Positions 13,490 through 24,989 of a DNA stretch of 64,000 bases are shown in pieces (position 1 is the first letter of the stretch; each line of letters opens with the position of its first letter). Origin of the DNA: Parelaphostrongylus tenuis (Eukaryota > Nematoda > Chromadorea > Rhabditida > Metastrongylidae); the NCBI GenBank assembly GCA_019055375.1, contig JAHQIW010000425.1, forward strand, positions 1 through 64,000, written 5' to 3'. Under the pieces are notes generated by a model, which was not told where the DNA came from, made no database searches, and was given only the letters and a program-made list of their open reading frames with translations. Position numbers and translations under genes: made by a program.

Positions 13490-13755
13490 TCACCTGTTTC
13501 CTGGTGTTCATCGCGTGACCCGAGCGGGCACCAATAAAGCTTCTAGTTTTTCCAATCGCGGGCAAAAGTAGTACAGCGGGTCCTTCTCAATCTAGGAACT
13601 CGTTGAGCATAATAGATTTCTTCAACGCTTTCCGTGAGGAAATCGCACCATTAGGTCGGTGGTCTTCTCGCTAAGAGTTGACATCCTGTTCAGCCGGTAA
13701 CAGATTCAGTTTATCGGTTGTCGCTATTAGGGCGCTACGCTTCCGGCTCACCTTG
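13490..13755 (-). pseudogene. RTE-class LINE 3' end fragment
   Basis: The sequence aligns by eye with the 3' end of the RTE copy at 39180-39440: the same order of GTGACCCGAGCGGG-type, GTACAGCGGGTCCT-type and CGGTTGTCGCT-type segments. On the - strand it encodes decayed tail motifs (RFNDNRW region and the terminal DEWRRYW-like region). It is interrupted by stops and truncated where the next exon begins. Confidence 0.65.
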
Positions 13756-13791
13756 CCTTCTCCCACATGTCCGTTCAGGCGAGGGTGACAG

Positions 13792-14005
13792 GCTACCCGT
13801 GAATATCCAACCCCATCGTTCAGAGTTTTACGTAGTAAGACATCAAATGGACGAACTCAACGCGTTAGCACAGAAATTAAATTATTCGGCTTTTGTTTAC
13901 TTGGAAGAAGGTCCTCTAAATTCGATTTTTCATCGTTCTGCCAACATTATACGTACTATGTCGAAATGTTTATCCAATCACGAACGATTACAAGTATTTG
14001 TCTAG
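13792..14005 (+). CDS. Terminal exon of an unidentified gene
   Basis: A 70-residue open segment follows an acceptor-like GGGTGACAG and ends at a TAG (14003-14005). It reads as ordinary globular protein: QPHRSEFYVVRHQMDELNAL, then YSAFVYLEEGPL, then HRSANIIRTMSKCLS, ending in HERLQVFV. Base composition and codon variety differ clearly from the AT-rich flanks. I do not recognise the family. Upstream exons were not found because a reverse-strand RTE fragment ends about 40 bp upstream; the insertion may sit in the preceding intron or may have destroyed the gene. Exon status is well supported; function is unknown. Confidence 0.5.
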
Positions 14006-14397
14006 ATATGATAGATTAATTTTGTTTAGTTACAAAATTTGAACGCTTCATGAATTCCTATCAATGCCATGAATGAGATTCATTTCAATATCGATTTTAC
14101 TATGGAATTTTTTGACTGAATGTGTTTAATATTACTAAGCCAGACAATACAACAACAGCAGCAACAATAAGAACAACAATAACATCTGGTTTCGTTCGAT
14201 CACTAAAAAAAACAAAAAGAAACTTGTTATTGATCTCATGCGATGTCAAGCACGTGGATGAGTTGTCCGTCTGACCCACCGGAAGTAATTTATTTACGGC
14301 TTCACATTTATCACTGTTTTTCGTATCTCCTATAGGTTTCCAATTACCCCTCTTTCATCAATTTACGAGCGCTCACGTGTTATCCATTGCAGTAACC

Positions 14398-14622
14398 ATG
14401 AGTCTTGCTTTTTATGCTTCCCAAATCTGTGCTCGTCAGATCACTCCGTTTGACGGACGATTCCTAAGAAGAGCAAAGACGAGGCCAAAAAAAGATAGGA
14501 AAAGCAAGGTCCTCGAAAAGCATGTTGGATAACATGTGAGCCCCGTTCAAAAATTTGCACTTTCGAGCTCAGCGTAAGTTATATTTCAGGATTTCTTTGC
14601 ATCTCAGCTTCTTGGCGAATAA
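14398..14622 (+). CDS. Possible two-exon mini-protein, basic
   Basis: An ATG at 14398 lies five bases after an acceptor-like TCCATTGCAG, a spacing typical of trans-spliced or first-exon starts in nematodes. Exon 1 (14398-14508) encodes a basic segment (RFLRRAKTRPKKDRKSK) and ends at a possible donor (AAG|GTCCTC). Exon 2 (14590-14622) follows TATATTTCAG and closes in frame with DFFASQLLGE and a stop. The predicted 47-residue protein, basic in the middle, could be a small mitochondrial or ribosomal-type protein, but this is only an impression. Alternatively it is chance. Confidence 0.3.
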
Positions 14623-14639
14623 TATTCTATGGCGATTCA

Positions 14640-16020
14640 CAACCTACTAATTGACTAGTACATAGATACATAGATAATTATTGTGTTATCCTTTCGGACA
14701 AAATGTAATTATGCCTACATACGATTTTCTGGAGGAGACCTTTCTCGATGGAGAAATACTTTATTTCCAGTCTTTCAGTAAGCACTCGAAAGCTTGATTT
14801 TTGGCAATCTCATTAATGTCTTTGGCTTATGAAAATCTTTTCTTATTGCGTTGCAACAACGAAAACAATGTCATGTGTCACACTCAATTTGCTTTCTCAT
14901 TCAGTCGGAGTTTTTGGGTGGCTTTTCGCTGGTAGTCATTTGATAGCCCAAATCTTGGAAATTTCGATGATATAATTAATTTTCGGAAAAACTGACACAG
15001 AGCGTTGTTAGGCGGAAGGAAGTTTATGTTACACACGTGCAATAGTTAGTTCACCTCTTGAACATCAAAATGGATTTATTTGGCAGTGTGAAATAGAAAA
15101 AAAGAGTTCAAACCTATAGACCCGACAGAAGAAAGTCTTTTCTATGATTTCAGTATAAAAATCTAGAAGGTTCCAGAAACGGAAGAAAAAATTCCAAGTA
15201 AATAACGAAACTCGCGCGGCCTCTTGAAATCAATCACAGCTGTGCGCAGCTATTCAAGCACCACCTCAGAAGAGCGCGTCATTCGAGAGTTGTACGATTT
15301 TCTAATTTAATCGATAATTTTTTATCCTTCTCGGAAAATCTTTCAAATTTCTTGCAAATCAGTTGTGAAAGACACTTTGTTAATTAGGTATAGACTTTTT
15401 TCTGTTTTACACTGCTAAATGAACCCGCTATGATTTTCAAGCGACGAGCTAACTATTCTGAGTGCGGAACGCAACTTATTTTTGCTTATTTGGCCAACGA
15501 ATAATTACCAATAGTCAGTGAAAAGCCACTTAAAAACCTCAGTCAAGCAGACAAAGAAGATTGAGTGTGAAACATAATATTATTTTCTCTGCTACAACGC
15601 AGTATGAAGAACTTTTCATAAACCAAACACATCAATGAAATAGCCGAGATTAAAGCTTTTGAGTATTTTTCCACTATACTGAATATTCACTAGATTAATG
15701 AAGAAAATATTTCATTTCCAATGAGAAAGGCATCCAGAAATTTGTGTATGCAGATGGATACATAGCGTTAGGAAAGGACTAATCTATTACAGTGTACCTA
15801 TTGTCGTTCCTTGATAATCGACTCAAATAATCTGCTCTGAAGAAGATGGAGACTCAAAATCTAAGCCTAATGAAACTTCCTGTCACCTCCTATTACTAGC
15901 TTAATCATCTCGGATTGTCCCAAAATTTCTTTCGCATCATTGTTATAATCAGTTTTTATCTACTTCAAATTGGGTTATTAAGAAATTTTGTGATATGTCG
16001 GGGAATGTCTTGTAATACTT
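14640..16020. other. No gene; holds decayed fold-back repeat sequence
   Basis: The motif GTAGTCATTTGATAGCC at 14933 and the segment GAGTGTGAAACATAATATTA near 15566 recur (with variation) at 31.66, 42.73, 48.1, 50.78 and 51.4 kb and belong to the fold-back (MITE-like) family described at 48085 and 50745. No coding sequence is supported. Confidence 0.4.
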
Positions 16021-16029
16021 GGATGCGCC

Positions 16030-16530
16030 CGTAGTGCCATTGTTCGCCATCTAAATGAATTGGGCTACAACAAAAGGAGGTCTCAACTGACATTCTATGC
16101 AAAACCCAAGTTACATGCTTTGAGGACTCTCGGTTCCGGAATTGTCAGGACATGATACTTTGGCAACTGCTGCTTGACAACAAGCAGACAATCAGGGAAC
16201 ACGTCTAAGGGTAACAACTTTAGATGTTGGCCGCAGTAGTGCCAGAGACGCGTCCAAAACGACTCAGCGTCGCCTTGTTCTTAAGGACAACCTCGCTCTG
16301 CAAAATCGACTTCCACATTTTGAAGAAACTGGGCCGGACCACGGCTGCACGTCCATCGTATATCGGTGAGAAATTAATATGTTTTCCACGCCCTGATGCA
16401 TCAATGGGAGTATAAGAGCAGTGACTGTGGGAGAAATGACTACAAGCAGCTCAGGAGTTACCTCACCGACTTTTTTGATCGCCAGCTTCATTTTTTCTGG
16501 GCAGCAAGAATTCAGTCTCTGCTTAGCAAA
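16030..16530 (+). pseudogene. Heavily decayed mariner-like relic
   Basis: Two segments on the + strand fit a mariner transposase: SAIVRHLNELGYNKR near 16031-16080 (compare the HTH-linker region of Hsmar1-type elements) and LTDFFDRQLHFFW followed by RIQSLLSKW near 16459-16530 (C-terminal helix). The sequence between them is unreadable. The C-terminal piece resembles the IDFFDRQ piece of the 10.4-kb relic. Frameshifts and stops throughout. Confidence 0.4.
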
Positions 16531-16594
16531 TGGTTGCTATCATTGACCATGACGGTGATTTCAAAAAGATAAAACTAGGAATAAAGCTAACGGC

Positions 16595-16875
16595 ATCGAT
16601 CCATCCCTTAGGGTGCGCCATGCATTCCTCTTCATTTTATAACATCGTTCGAGGTGATTGAATGCATATTTTGCCTTTACAATGATTCGCAGTGGTGCTC
16701 CATTCTACCGACTCGGTGCTGCTTATCCTCCCGAACAAGTCTACGGTACCAATTTAACGGCCCCAGAGGGATGAATGGCTTGGTGAGCCATGAGCGCGAG
16801 ATCAAACCATCCCGCTTGTGTGCGAAGGAGAGCACTTCTAACCATTGTGCCACATGCGCTCTGACAGTGGTAATA
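16595..16875 (-). repeat. tRNA-derived SINE, family A
   Basis: Read on the - strand a pol III A-box-like segment (GTGGCACAATGGTTAGAAG) is followed about 35 bp later by a B-box-like GGTTTGATCTC, then a family-specific body ending in the GGGATGGATCGATGCCG-like tail. The same order occurs at 27125-27400, 27505-27815 (+), 24860-24985 and 60225-60480 (-), with only the 3' body at 19018-19215 (+). Confidence 0.7.
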
Positions 16876-16964
16876 TTAATGATAATTAATTTTTTCGAAC
16901 ATATAACAGCTGAATCACAAAAAGTGTTAAAATACCAAAAAAAGGGGTCATTTCAATAGATGAA

Positions 16965-18880
16965 GACATTGTTGTTCGGTAATGCCGAAGTTAGAAGAAA
17001 GCCCAATTTGAAATAATCCAATATTATTTTTGACTGCCCGTAATAAACAAGTAACATTTCTATGCTAAGAATATGAGACAGTTATTTTTCGGCCAAAAAA
17101 TTGACCGTAAATTTGAATGGGAAGATATTTTTTCACTACCACAAACTCCACGAAAGTCTTCCTAATGTCCAAAAACAATTTCAGGAAGCAAGCGTATTTG
17201 AGCAAAGCTTTTGAATAAATTCCTTTCTATGATGCAACTTTTCTATATATATATATATATTATTTATTATTTATTTATTTATTTATTTTATTTATTTACA
17301 ATCTTACTTTGACATGATAATCTAATGGAATTTTTCCTATCTGGTAACGGATGAACACCTTTACTTATTCTATATGCTGAGATATTTTGACTTTTTTGAA
17401 AAAAGAAAACTGGGAGACTCATTTCTAAAAAAATTGACGAGACAATGTCTTTAATTTCGTCTACGCTCAGACAACTGAAGAGAGCAAACCGATGTACAAG
17501 CCAAAGCCGTCTTTATTACGGATTTGGTATTCCACTTCTTACCACTAAAGTTTCATTTCTTCATTTTATACATAGAACATTTATGGATGCTTCCAGTGAT
17601 AACGAGAAATATAGATGAGAAAAGAACTAGCGATTTTTTTTGTGTATCACCCTCCTCTGCCACTACTTGCTCATTTTAAAATAGAAAGATCACTGCAATG
17701 GCCAAAAAAGTAATTAATGTGTCTACATCGTCAATAAAGTGTGCTTAGCACGTTTCTTAGAAGTAGTTTCAGGAAAAAAAGCTTCAAACTCCTGCTGAGG
17801 AAGGTGGTTTTCAGATTTTCAGATAGGCTGTGAGAAGCGATGGTAAGGAAAAATTTTTAGGTGATTATCAATGAAACTACGCATTTTTTCGCATAATTGT
17901 GCATTAGTATAGTATATAATGACTCTTCCACCGCCTCTCCTATCGCTATGAATTTCAAATGATAGTGATAAATATAGATGACTATTTGAAGCCAACTTTG
18001 CTTCAAGATGTCAAAAACAATATGGCCAATGTATGGTTACATAAATTTGGCATTGCTTTTTATACATCTTTACTATTGTAATATATATATATATATTATA
18101 TTCATATATTTAATCTTATTACTACATGCAATATTTATGAATTGTTGGCGTATTATTGCCATTATTGATTATTTGGCAATATATCATAACTAGTTAAAAA
18201 ATAAGCGGAAAATTCCAGAGGAACCATTCGAAAATCTCATCTGCAACGTAGATAAGGCTAACTGCTGAGAGAGATTAATAGGAGGGAAAAATTCCACAAA
18301 TAAAAGCTGGTTGATTGTGTTGCCTTTTAGTAGTTACCATAATACCCCTTCATTCGACTGCTTTTTCAGATCCCGCTCAAAAACAACAAAATCTGGATAA
18401 TACGACACATTTATTGCCCCTTGTGCTGTATAGAGGGTTCCATGATAGCTTATAAAGTGGGCTCCTTCGACAAGTTTGTATGCAAAATGATGACTTCAAA
18501 AGACTCCTATAAGTACGCGTTATTAGGGCATGCGTTACGTAAACAGTACAGGAATATTCGGATGTTCGTTTTTTTTATCTGTTAAGGCAATGAATGTGTT
18601 TGACTGAGTCGATTGTTTGCCAACGTGATCTTGCAAGTGAAAAAGGCGATGCTCCGAAAAGTCGGTAATTTGAAAGGAATTTATCAGCACTCGTGTGGCT
18701 ATATTTTACAACATACGCTGCCCTGAAAATAGCAAGTATAGCTAATATTCAAAATAGAATTCAGCTGCTTCTTTTTGCTTGCAAGAGACCTTTCCTAGCA
18801 ATCAGTGGTGAACAGTTGAAGAGTATTCTGTTGCTACAAACTCCATGAGGAGGAAATTCAAGTGTTTTTACTACGTTTAC
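16965..18880. other. AT-rich stretch with simple repeats, no gene
   Basis: No supported gene. Includes an (AT)n then (TTTA)n tract at 17249-17300 and an (AT)n tract at 18082-18102. Confidence 0.5.
17249..17300. repeat. AT dinucleotide and ATTT tetranucleotide microsatellite
   Basis: A run of alternating A and T passes directly into repeated TTTA or ATTT units. Simple sequence, no other function apparent. Confidence 0.9.
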
Positions 18881-18883
18881 ATT

Positions 18884-18996
18884 ATTTTTGCATTACATTA
18901 TATATTGCATTATGCATTATATTATTATTATATTATATTATTGCATTATTATTAATATGCATTATACATTATTTATTTTATTAATTTTAATTTTAA
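18884..18996. repeat. Degenerate TATTATGCATTA-type low-complexity tract
   Basis: Repeated ATTATTGCATTA and ATTATGCATT units with no internal order. Simple A+T repeat. Confidence 0.8.
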
Positions 18997-19017
18997 TTAG
19001 TAACGAACTTGTCTGCG

Positions 19018-19215
19018 AGGAAGCAGCACTGACTTGATACATCGTTAAGCCTCTGCGGGTCATTTCAAGCGAGATATGCACATATGCACATATGCATTCG
19101 GTCACCTCTAACGATGCTTATTAGTAAGGACGAATGCATGGCGCATTCTCCATGGATTACATCCATGATGTTGAGTATTTAACAAAACCTAAAGCCTCGG
19201 GCGGAAGTTAAAGTC
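19018..19215 (+). repeat. SINE family A, 3' part only
   Basis: The segment GCAGCACTGACTTGATACAT and the following CTGCGGGTCATTTCAAG match the body of the family A copy at 27255-27300. The tRNA-like head is missing, as expected from 5' truncation during retrotransposition. The tail includes GACGAATGCATGGCGCA. Confidence 0.65.
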
Positions 19216-20589
19216 GCATCTCACCCTTTCCAAGGGCGTGTACAACCCTCACCAGGTTCTTCGTGTCGATTACATATATCCAATAGCTGTCAGCGTGATT
19301 GAATTCAAAGTCGAGATGTGTTTATGCTTACCAGGCCAAACCGTTGGTAGTTGGCTGCCAACAGATCGAACAGGAGCAAAGTTCGACGTCAAAATCACGA
19401 TCCTCGCAAAGGAGTCAAAAACATCTGCGCGTAAAACTTTGAAAGCTTTCTAATTACATAGTAAACGCCCAAAAATAAATCGCAAAGAAGAGTGTCTCGT
19501 AATCCACGCGTGACCTTGCACCATACCTCAGGCTAATCTTTCCGGCCTGAGTCAGGCTCAGCCTCACTCTTGCAGTGACTCTAGGCGGGTGGTCCTCAAT
19601 GAATAATTCAAGGACCTAAAATATCTAAACGGTCAGAGCTTTTCAGAATCCACAATTCTCCTGTTACCTTTTCTTCTGAGGATTTGGAGGTTTTTGATTG
19701 AGTGGATTGCGGATCAATTTGACCTTTCCAGGCTCTGAAGAAGGCGAGCCTCGCCGTGTAGCTTCATTGCATTGTTTTTGCTGCATTACTACACTGTATT
19801 ATTATTGCATCACTGATATTCAATAAACATCGTAAATAACATTTCAAAACTGCTTAACAAAGGAAACTAGATCGATAACAATTGTCTCACAGAATGGGTG
19901 TTAGCAGAACAGGAACTCTTGGATTGGTCAACAGGGGAGATTTACTCTACTCTTCATAATCATCTTTATGTTCCTTATTTGAGATTTCTCCTTATTAGCC
20001 ATCTTTTGAAACGTGTTAAGGACGAATAGTGCAGATTTAACAGAGAACGGGCGATTTCGGCGGATGCTCTGGTTCGAAATCACCACTTATCTCCCAGTAT
20101 TGCCACCTTGTCATATCCTGTACTCAATCACACGAACCCCCTTCTAATGATGATCTTGCGTCTGCCGATCCCTTAACATCCAAGGTTAAACCAATCGTCA
20201 ATTGTGCAAGCGGACCATCGGCTAATAGGGGGTTTCCTAGCCTCGTCTTCCCGCCTTTGCTCGAGTTCCTACCACTTTCCTCAGCACTAAAACCTTTGTG
20301 AAACATCTACATCGTGTACAGCCGTACCGCTCGTATGTCATGGTTTCATCGATGTTACCGCAGTCTACACAAACGTCTCAAAAGACGTTGCAATACAGGC
20401 CAATCAAGGACTGCTTCCAGAAAATGAAGAAAAAATAAATATGCTTGGCTTGTTGATCCAAGAGCTCATGAATCTCCTAAATAAGAGTGTTAGTTGCTCA
20501 GCCTTTGAGTGATTAGAAGGATATTGCGCACCATCGCACAAATCAGTCGTCTATTACAGAAAAAACAGCAAAGATACCGTCTTCTATCT

Positions 20590-20890
20590 CTACGTTGATT
20601 TCTTGAGAGCCGCATCCATCTAATTTGAATATCTCAGGAAGAACTGGCACCACAATACAAGAGTCCTTTCCTGTTGAATTTCCTATCCATACGAATCGTT
20701 TTCGCACACGATGCTCGTTTAAGCATTCCCACGATCCATTTTATTGTTCTAGCCATTAATGGAGGTGGAATAGTGTTTTCAATCGGCTGTAGCCCATTTT
20801 TCCAGCTCAATCTCTTATCGCCGTTTCGATTCCTCACAATCCACCGCAATTTTCTTCTTGCTCTTGTGTCGTTTTCTCTTCCCATGAAAT
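20590..20890 (-). pseudogene. Possible coding remnant with overlapping open frames
   Basis: Two frames look protein-like on the - strand. An upstream frame (from ATG at 20885) contains NTIPPPLMARTIKWIVG. A downstream frame contains FVWIGNSTGKDSCIVVPVL, then EIFKLDGCGSQEINVEIEDG, then a stop near 20557. They overlap around 20700, so they would need a one-base shift to be joined, as in other loci of this window. An acceptor-like TTTAACAG sits just upstream of the first frame. Unidentified; could be a gene with an indel, or decayed. Confidence 0.3.
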
Positions 20891-21609
20891 AACTGTTAAA
20901 GCAGTGTTTGTATTTTACGTTTTTTTTATGTATTGCTGAATCTCAAATCGGGACTGCCTATAACTATCCGAAGCACGAAACGCGAAACCTGACTTGGTGC
21001 TTAGTGAAATGGTTAAACTTCAGAAAAACATCGGCATAAAACGCGATTTATATCACAGGTACCTCTTTGATATGATATTCCCAGTGTAGGCATAAATTCA
21101 CGTTTACGGCTGAATGGAGAAACTCTTGTGTTGCAAAACTGAAGATGAAGACCAGTATTAGCACATTCATGAGTGAACTCCAAACGAATCAAAGACGAGC
21201 AGCGCGACTTGTCCATCTCCTTTTTTTTTGAACCGTCATCTACGTTCGTTTATTTAGGGTATAGTCTAATATGTGATCAGTGCAGAACGAATTGTTCTCT
21301 TTCAAAAAAAGCGTTGTTCACGACTTGGGCCTCTTAGATTGATCAATATTCTAACTTTTTTTCTACTGCGTTGAACTTTTCAATATTATTCTGTGGGTTC
21401 TTTGCTTCGCAGCTATTCTAGCATCGTTACAATATTACAAATAGTTATTGAAGAAATAGCTCTGAGTGAGGGTAAATTTAAGATTTGTAATACCACTCAA
21501 CATTTTGGATGTACATCATCATACCGCTAAAAAAGCGGCCATCAAAGAGTTTTTTGTAGCTTTTCCTTATATCTATCTATTGGCCGAATGCTGCTTATCA
21601 GAGCGAATC

Positions 21610-21790
21610 CGTCGGCGATTGGTTGCTGACAGCTTCGATACCTTGTGTGGCGGAATGAATGATACCAAAGCAAGAACCTTGGTAGTGTGATGGTTAACAC
21701 GTGCACTCGGTAAGTGTGAAACGCAGGTTCAACTCTCAGCCAAAGCTTACTTTTGCATAGATATTTTTGAGGATATGTTTATAATATCAG
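21610..21790 (+). repeat. tRNA-like SINE, family B copy
   Basis: The A-box-like GGTAGTGTGATGGTTAACAC and the B-box-like AGGTTCAACTCTC are about 30 bp apart, preceded by the family-specific GGTTGCTGACAGCTTCGATA. The same arrangement occurs near 24.0, 31.7, 33.6, 33.8, 44.4 and 44.6 kb. Confidence 0.7.
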
Positions 21791-21794
21791 TTGA

Positions 21795-23965
21795 CATTGT
21801 CTGTTTATTTATGATACTATTTGAAAAAGGATAAAGACTTCGCAAAGAGGAATTTGAACAGGAGTCTGTCATGAAAAGAAGTCTCTTCTTTGTTCCAAGA
21901 TTGATGTTTTTCGTACTCTTCAATCCTAACTAGTTTGTGAAGAAACCCAAACACTCGTCAACAGTGGCTACAGTGTCAACAAATGCTTTATGTAGAACAT
22001 ATCTTTGCCTTGACAGACGTTGGTTTGTAATTTATCGAATGACTTCTCGAAGTTCAGGAAAGTTTAAAGTAGCAAAAGATAGTATATCCTGCAGATCTTT
22101 CCAATCGAAAATTGTTGAGGGTCGTCCATGCCTTTAAATTTCTTGCAATATCCAACTTGCTCTATAAGTTTAGTTTCATCTAGTTCCTTAGGTTCAAACG
22201 TTGCAATAAATGAACTTCGTGAAAACCTATAGTTTTAGTAATCGGGTCGTGCACTATTTAGAAAGATTATCTCTATCACTGAACATTTATCCGAAAAAAA
22301 AACTTCGGTGGCTTGAGTCTAGATGTGTGTACGCTCTATTTGCAAAAGTGATGTCATGCGTGCTGCAAAGATTGCATAATTTGCTCGTTAGCTAACTTAT
22401 AGAAAAACAGTCAAAAAGTTGTTATGTTCGGAAACTTTGTGAAGCATAGATCTTCTAACTGCAATTTGGATTTCTTCGAAAGAATTAGTCGGCGGAGCTA
22501 TTTCAGTGGGGATGTTAGTATACTTTATGGTAGAGAATATCAAAAGTTATTTGTTGAAAAGTGTTTCCCAATCAGTTCGTATTTCAATCTCTCGTTTAGA
22601 TACTATGTCTTGTCCGCTTTCACTGAGTGAAACAGAAAATGGAGCGGATGCATTAAGGACCTTCCAGAGATAATTCTCGGATCGAATATTGAGTAAACGA
22701 TGACAAAAGTTGGAATGAGATCGAAGTCGAATTGACCCAGTGTTTTTCTGGCGATGATATCCTAAAGAGAACGGGCTTACTGGATTCAAACGTGATCAAT
22801 CTCAATACTATTGTAAATTTCCACGTCCAGCAAGAAATTTGTTGTTTTTTTTTTTGCTGACAAAGCAATTTCCACACATAGTGGGAGCTGCAGAGAGTAT
22901 TAACTCTAGACTTACTACATTTCCATTGCCGTGTTCACGATTTATAGATGATGTTAGCAGTATCTATCGTCACTGCCCTTGACAAGGAACATGAACGTGT
23001 CGCTGCACAGGAAGAGAGGCTCAAACCAGCAAGTGTATTTGTCTTCCTACTGTATTTCATATACTAGCTCATTACCGACTCTCGATGAACAGCAATGACA
23101 GAAGTGTTCAACGTTGATCAGTTTTTGGATAATGCATCTTGCATCCAACTTCACTCGTAGCATCGCGCTATTAGCCCATTTCAGGACGGCAGTTGATCGG
23201 TCGCGCAACACGTATTGCAAGGGGCGTGCGATTCTTGGTGCTGTTCTATTATGGCAGCGCCATTTGAAGCCTTCGGTGCAAGCGCATATTTTGCTTTTGC
23301 AAAACTTTTTTGTAGTTTGTCGATAGCTAAAATCAAGTGAATTTCAACGACATGCTCAATTTCTCAAATAGCTTATTTTTGGCGCCGTACCGGTCAAAAT
23401 AAGATTTTGTTTCTCATTCGAAGATTTCTCATTAGATGGAAAATGTAATGTAATAAACTTTTAATCATTAGATAGAGAAAATTTTTCCAATTATACTGGA
23501 ATATTTGGCTTTCAAGGACTTCTTTGAGCTTTGTAACGACTGGAAAAATATTGGGTTTCACACTCAGTGGGCACTTTTGTCGCCAGGGTGTGTACAGCTG
23601 GAATACCAAAGAGCAAACACATCTTCTTAATCAGATTTTGCAGAATTAAAGATTTCCTCTATCTAATAGTTAAAATTTTGTTATAAAAAATTCTAATCAG
23701 GTGAGAAAATTCAAATGTGAAGCAAATCTCATTTTGACTGGCACGGCGTTAAAAACAGGCAATATGAGAAATAAAATATACCTTCAAAATTCACCTGATT
23801 TGAGCTATCGATAGACTACGCGAACGATTTGCTCAAGCAAAAAATACATTTTTATCGAAGCCTCAAGTGCGAGCAGCCATAATAGAAAAGTACCTTTTCT
23901 TACTTAAAAATAGCTTTTTCTCCGTTCTGAAGAGGTTTCTCCCTATTATGAAAAGTTTGAAAGTT
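21795..23965. other. No supported gene
   Basis: Short ORFs are frequent on both strands (for example 22424-22630 + and 22547-22789 -) but they overlap each other and show no motifs. A relatively GC-rich segment at 23150-23285 is unexplained and may be another dispersed repeat; it is followed by CGATAGCTAAAATCAAG, the fold-back family motif. Confidence 0.4.
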
Positions 23966-23969
23966 TTTC

Positions 23970-24185
23970 CCATATGGACCTAGGAGACTTAAGTGGTGAG
24001 CAAAAGTACGACCCCAGAGAGGAGTCGAACCCGCGTTCCATTCATACCAAGAACGCGTGCTACCATTACACCACCGAGGTACATTCGCGCCACCACTCAC
24101 TCTTCAACATCTCTATGTTAGCTGTCAGCCACCAACTTTTGACAGGGTTGGTCGGGTATGCGTTTCGTTTTATAAATCCAGTTTA
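23970..24185 (-). repeat. tRNA-like SINE, family B, best-preserved cloverleaf
   Basis: On the - strand the core at about 24013-24081 can be folded as a tRNA. The acceptor arms ACCTCGG and CTGGGGT pair with two wobbles, the D stem GTGT pairs with GCAC, and the anticodon stem CGTTC pairs with GAATG around a loop with anticodon position GGT. The T stem is poorly paired. Flanking sequence on both sides (GGTGGCTGACAGCTAAC upstream) is shared with other copies, so this is a dispersed repeat rather than a tRNA gene. Confidence 0.7.
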
Positions 24186-24859
24186 CTTTCCTCTCTGAAG
24201 AAATTTTAAGTAAAGAAAATAGCGCGCCCCTTCGAATCGCGCCGCGTGATCATTAAATTTCCGTCCCGACTGGATTAGACACCACCGTGATGCCACGAAT
24301 GCTGTTGATCAAGGTGAATCATTTAAACTTTGATACTCCATGATTTATACACTCATATGCTTTGATTAGCATAACTCTCACGTGCGAAGAAAACTTTGAA
24401 GGTGAAACATGATCTTCTTTTCTGCTCTTACAGCACTATTTAAAGACCTTACTAGAAATCATTAGTGGTTTCAGAATTACAAAGTATCATGCTATCAAAT
24501 AGTTACCGAAGCTTGCACGAAAATCATCTACGGACTCCAACCGAGCAGAAAATGTCCGCCAAGTGTTGAACGTAATTTGTTTATTCTGCTTCTAGTGCAG
24601 TGAGAAGGCTTTTCCAAAAACAAGCACAGGGCTGTAGTCTCCAAAATTCAGGTTTTTGAGTAATTCTCAAAAGTCTTGATGAACAGCTCTTTCGAACGAA
24701 ATTTACGTTTAGATAATCGTGTACCTGAAAAGACACACGCCGTCCCAAACGGGATAGAATCTTATCTTGCCCTATGCATTTAGTTTTTCAGGTTGTTGAA
24801 GTATTATGGAAATGCTGTGATTCTTCCAATGAAGGCTTATATGAGTTTAGAATCCTCAG

Positions 24860-24985
24860 AGAGGGTTAAGGCTTCATGAGCCAAGAGCGCATGCTCGAGC
24901 CAACGATCCCGTGTATGTGGCAGGTCTGCTTCAATCACTGCGTTACACGAGCTTGTAGGAGTGACAGATCATTGCAGAAATGAAG
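24860..24985 (-). repeat. SINE family A fragment
   Basis: The reverse strand carries a decayed A box and the AGCGCATGCTCGAGCC-type head (in + orientation) seen in the 27.1 and 27.5-kb copies. Confidence 0.55.
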
Positions 24986-24989
24986 ATTA

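Noticed and set aside
24013..24081. A functional tRNA gene on the - strand with anticodon GGT
   Set aside because: The cloverleaf is partly paired, but the T stem is broken, the anticodon GGT is not normally used in eukaryotes, and both flanks are shared with dispersed repeat copies.
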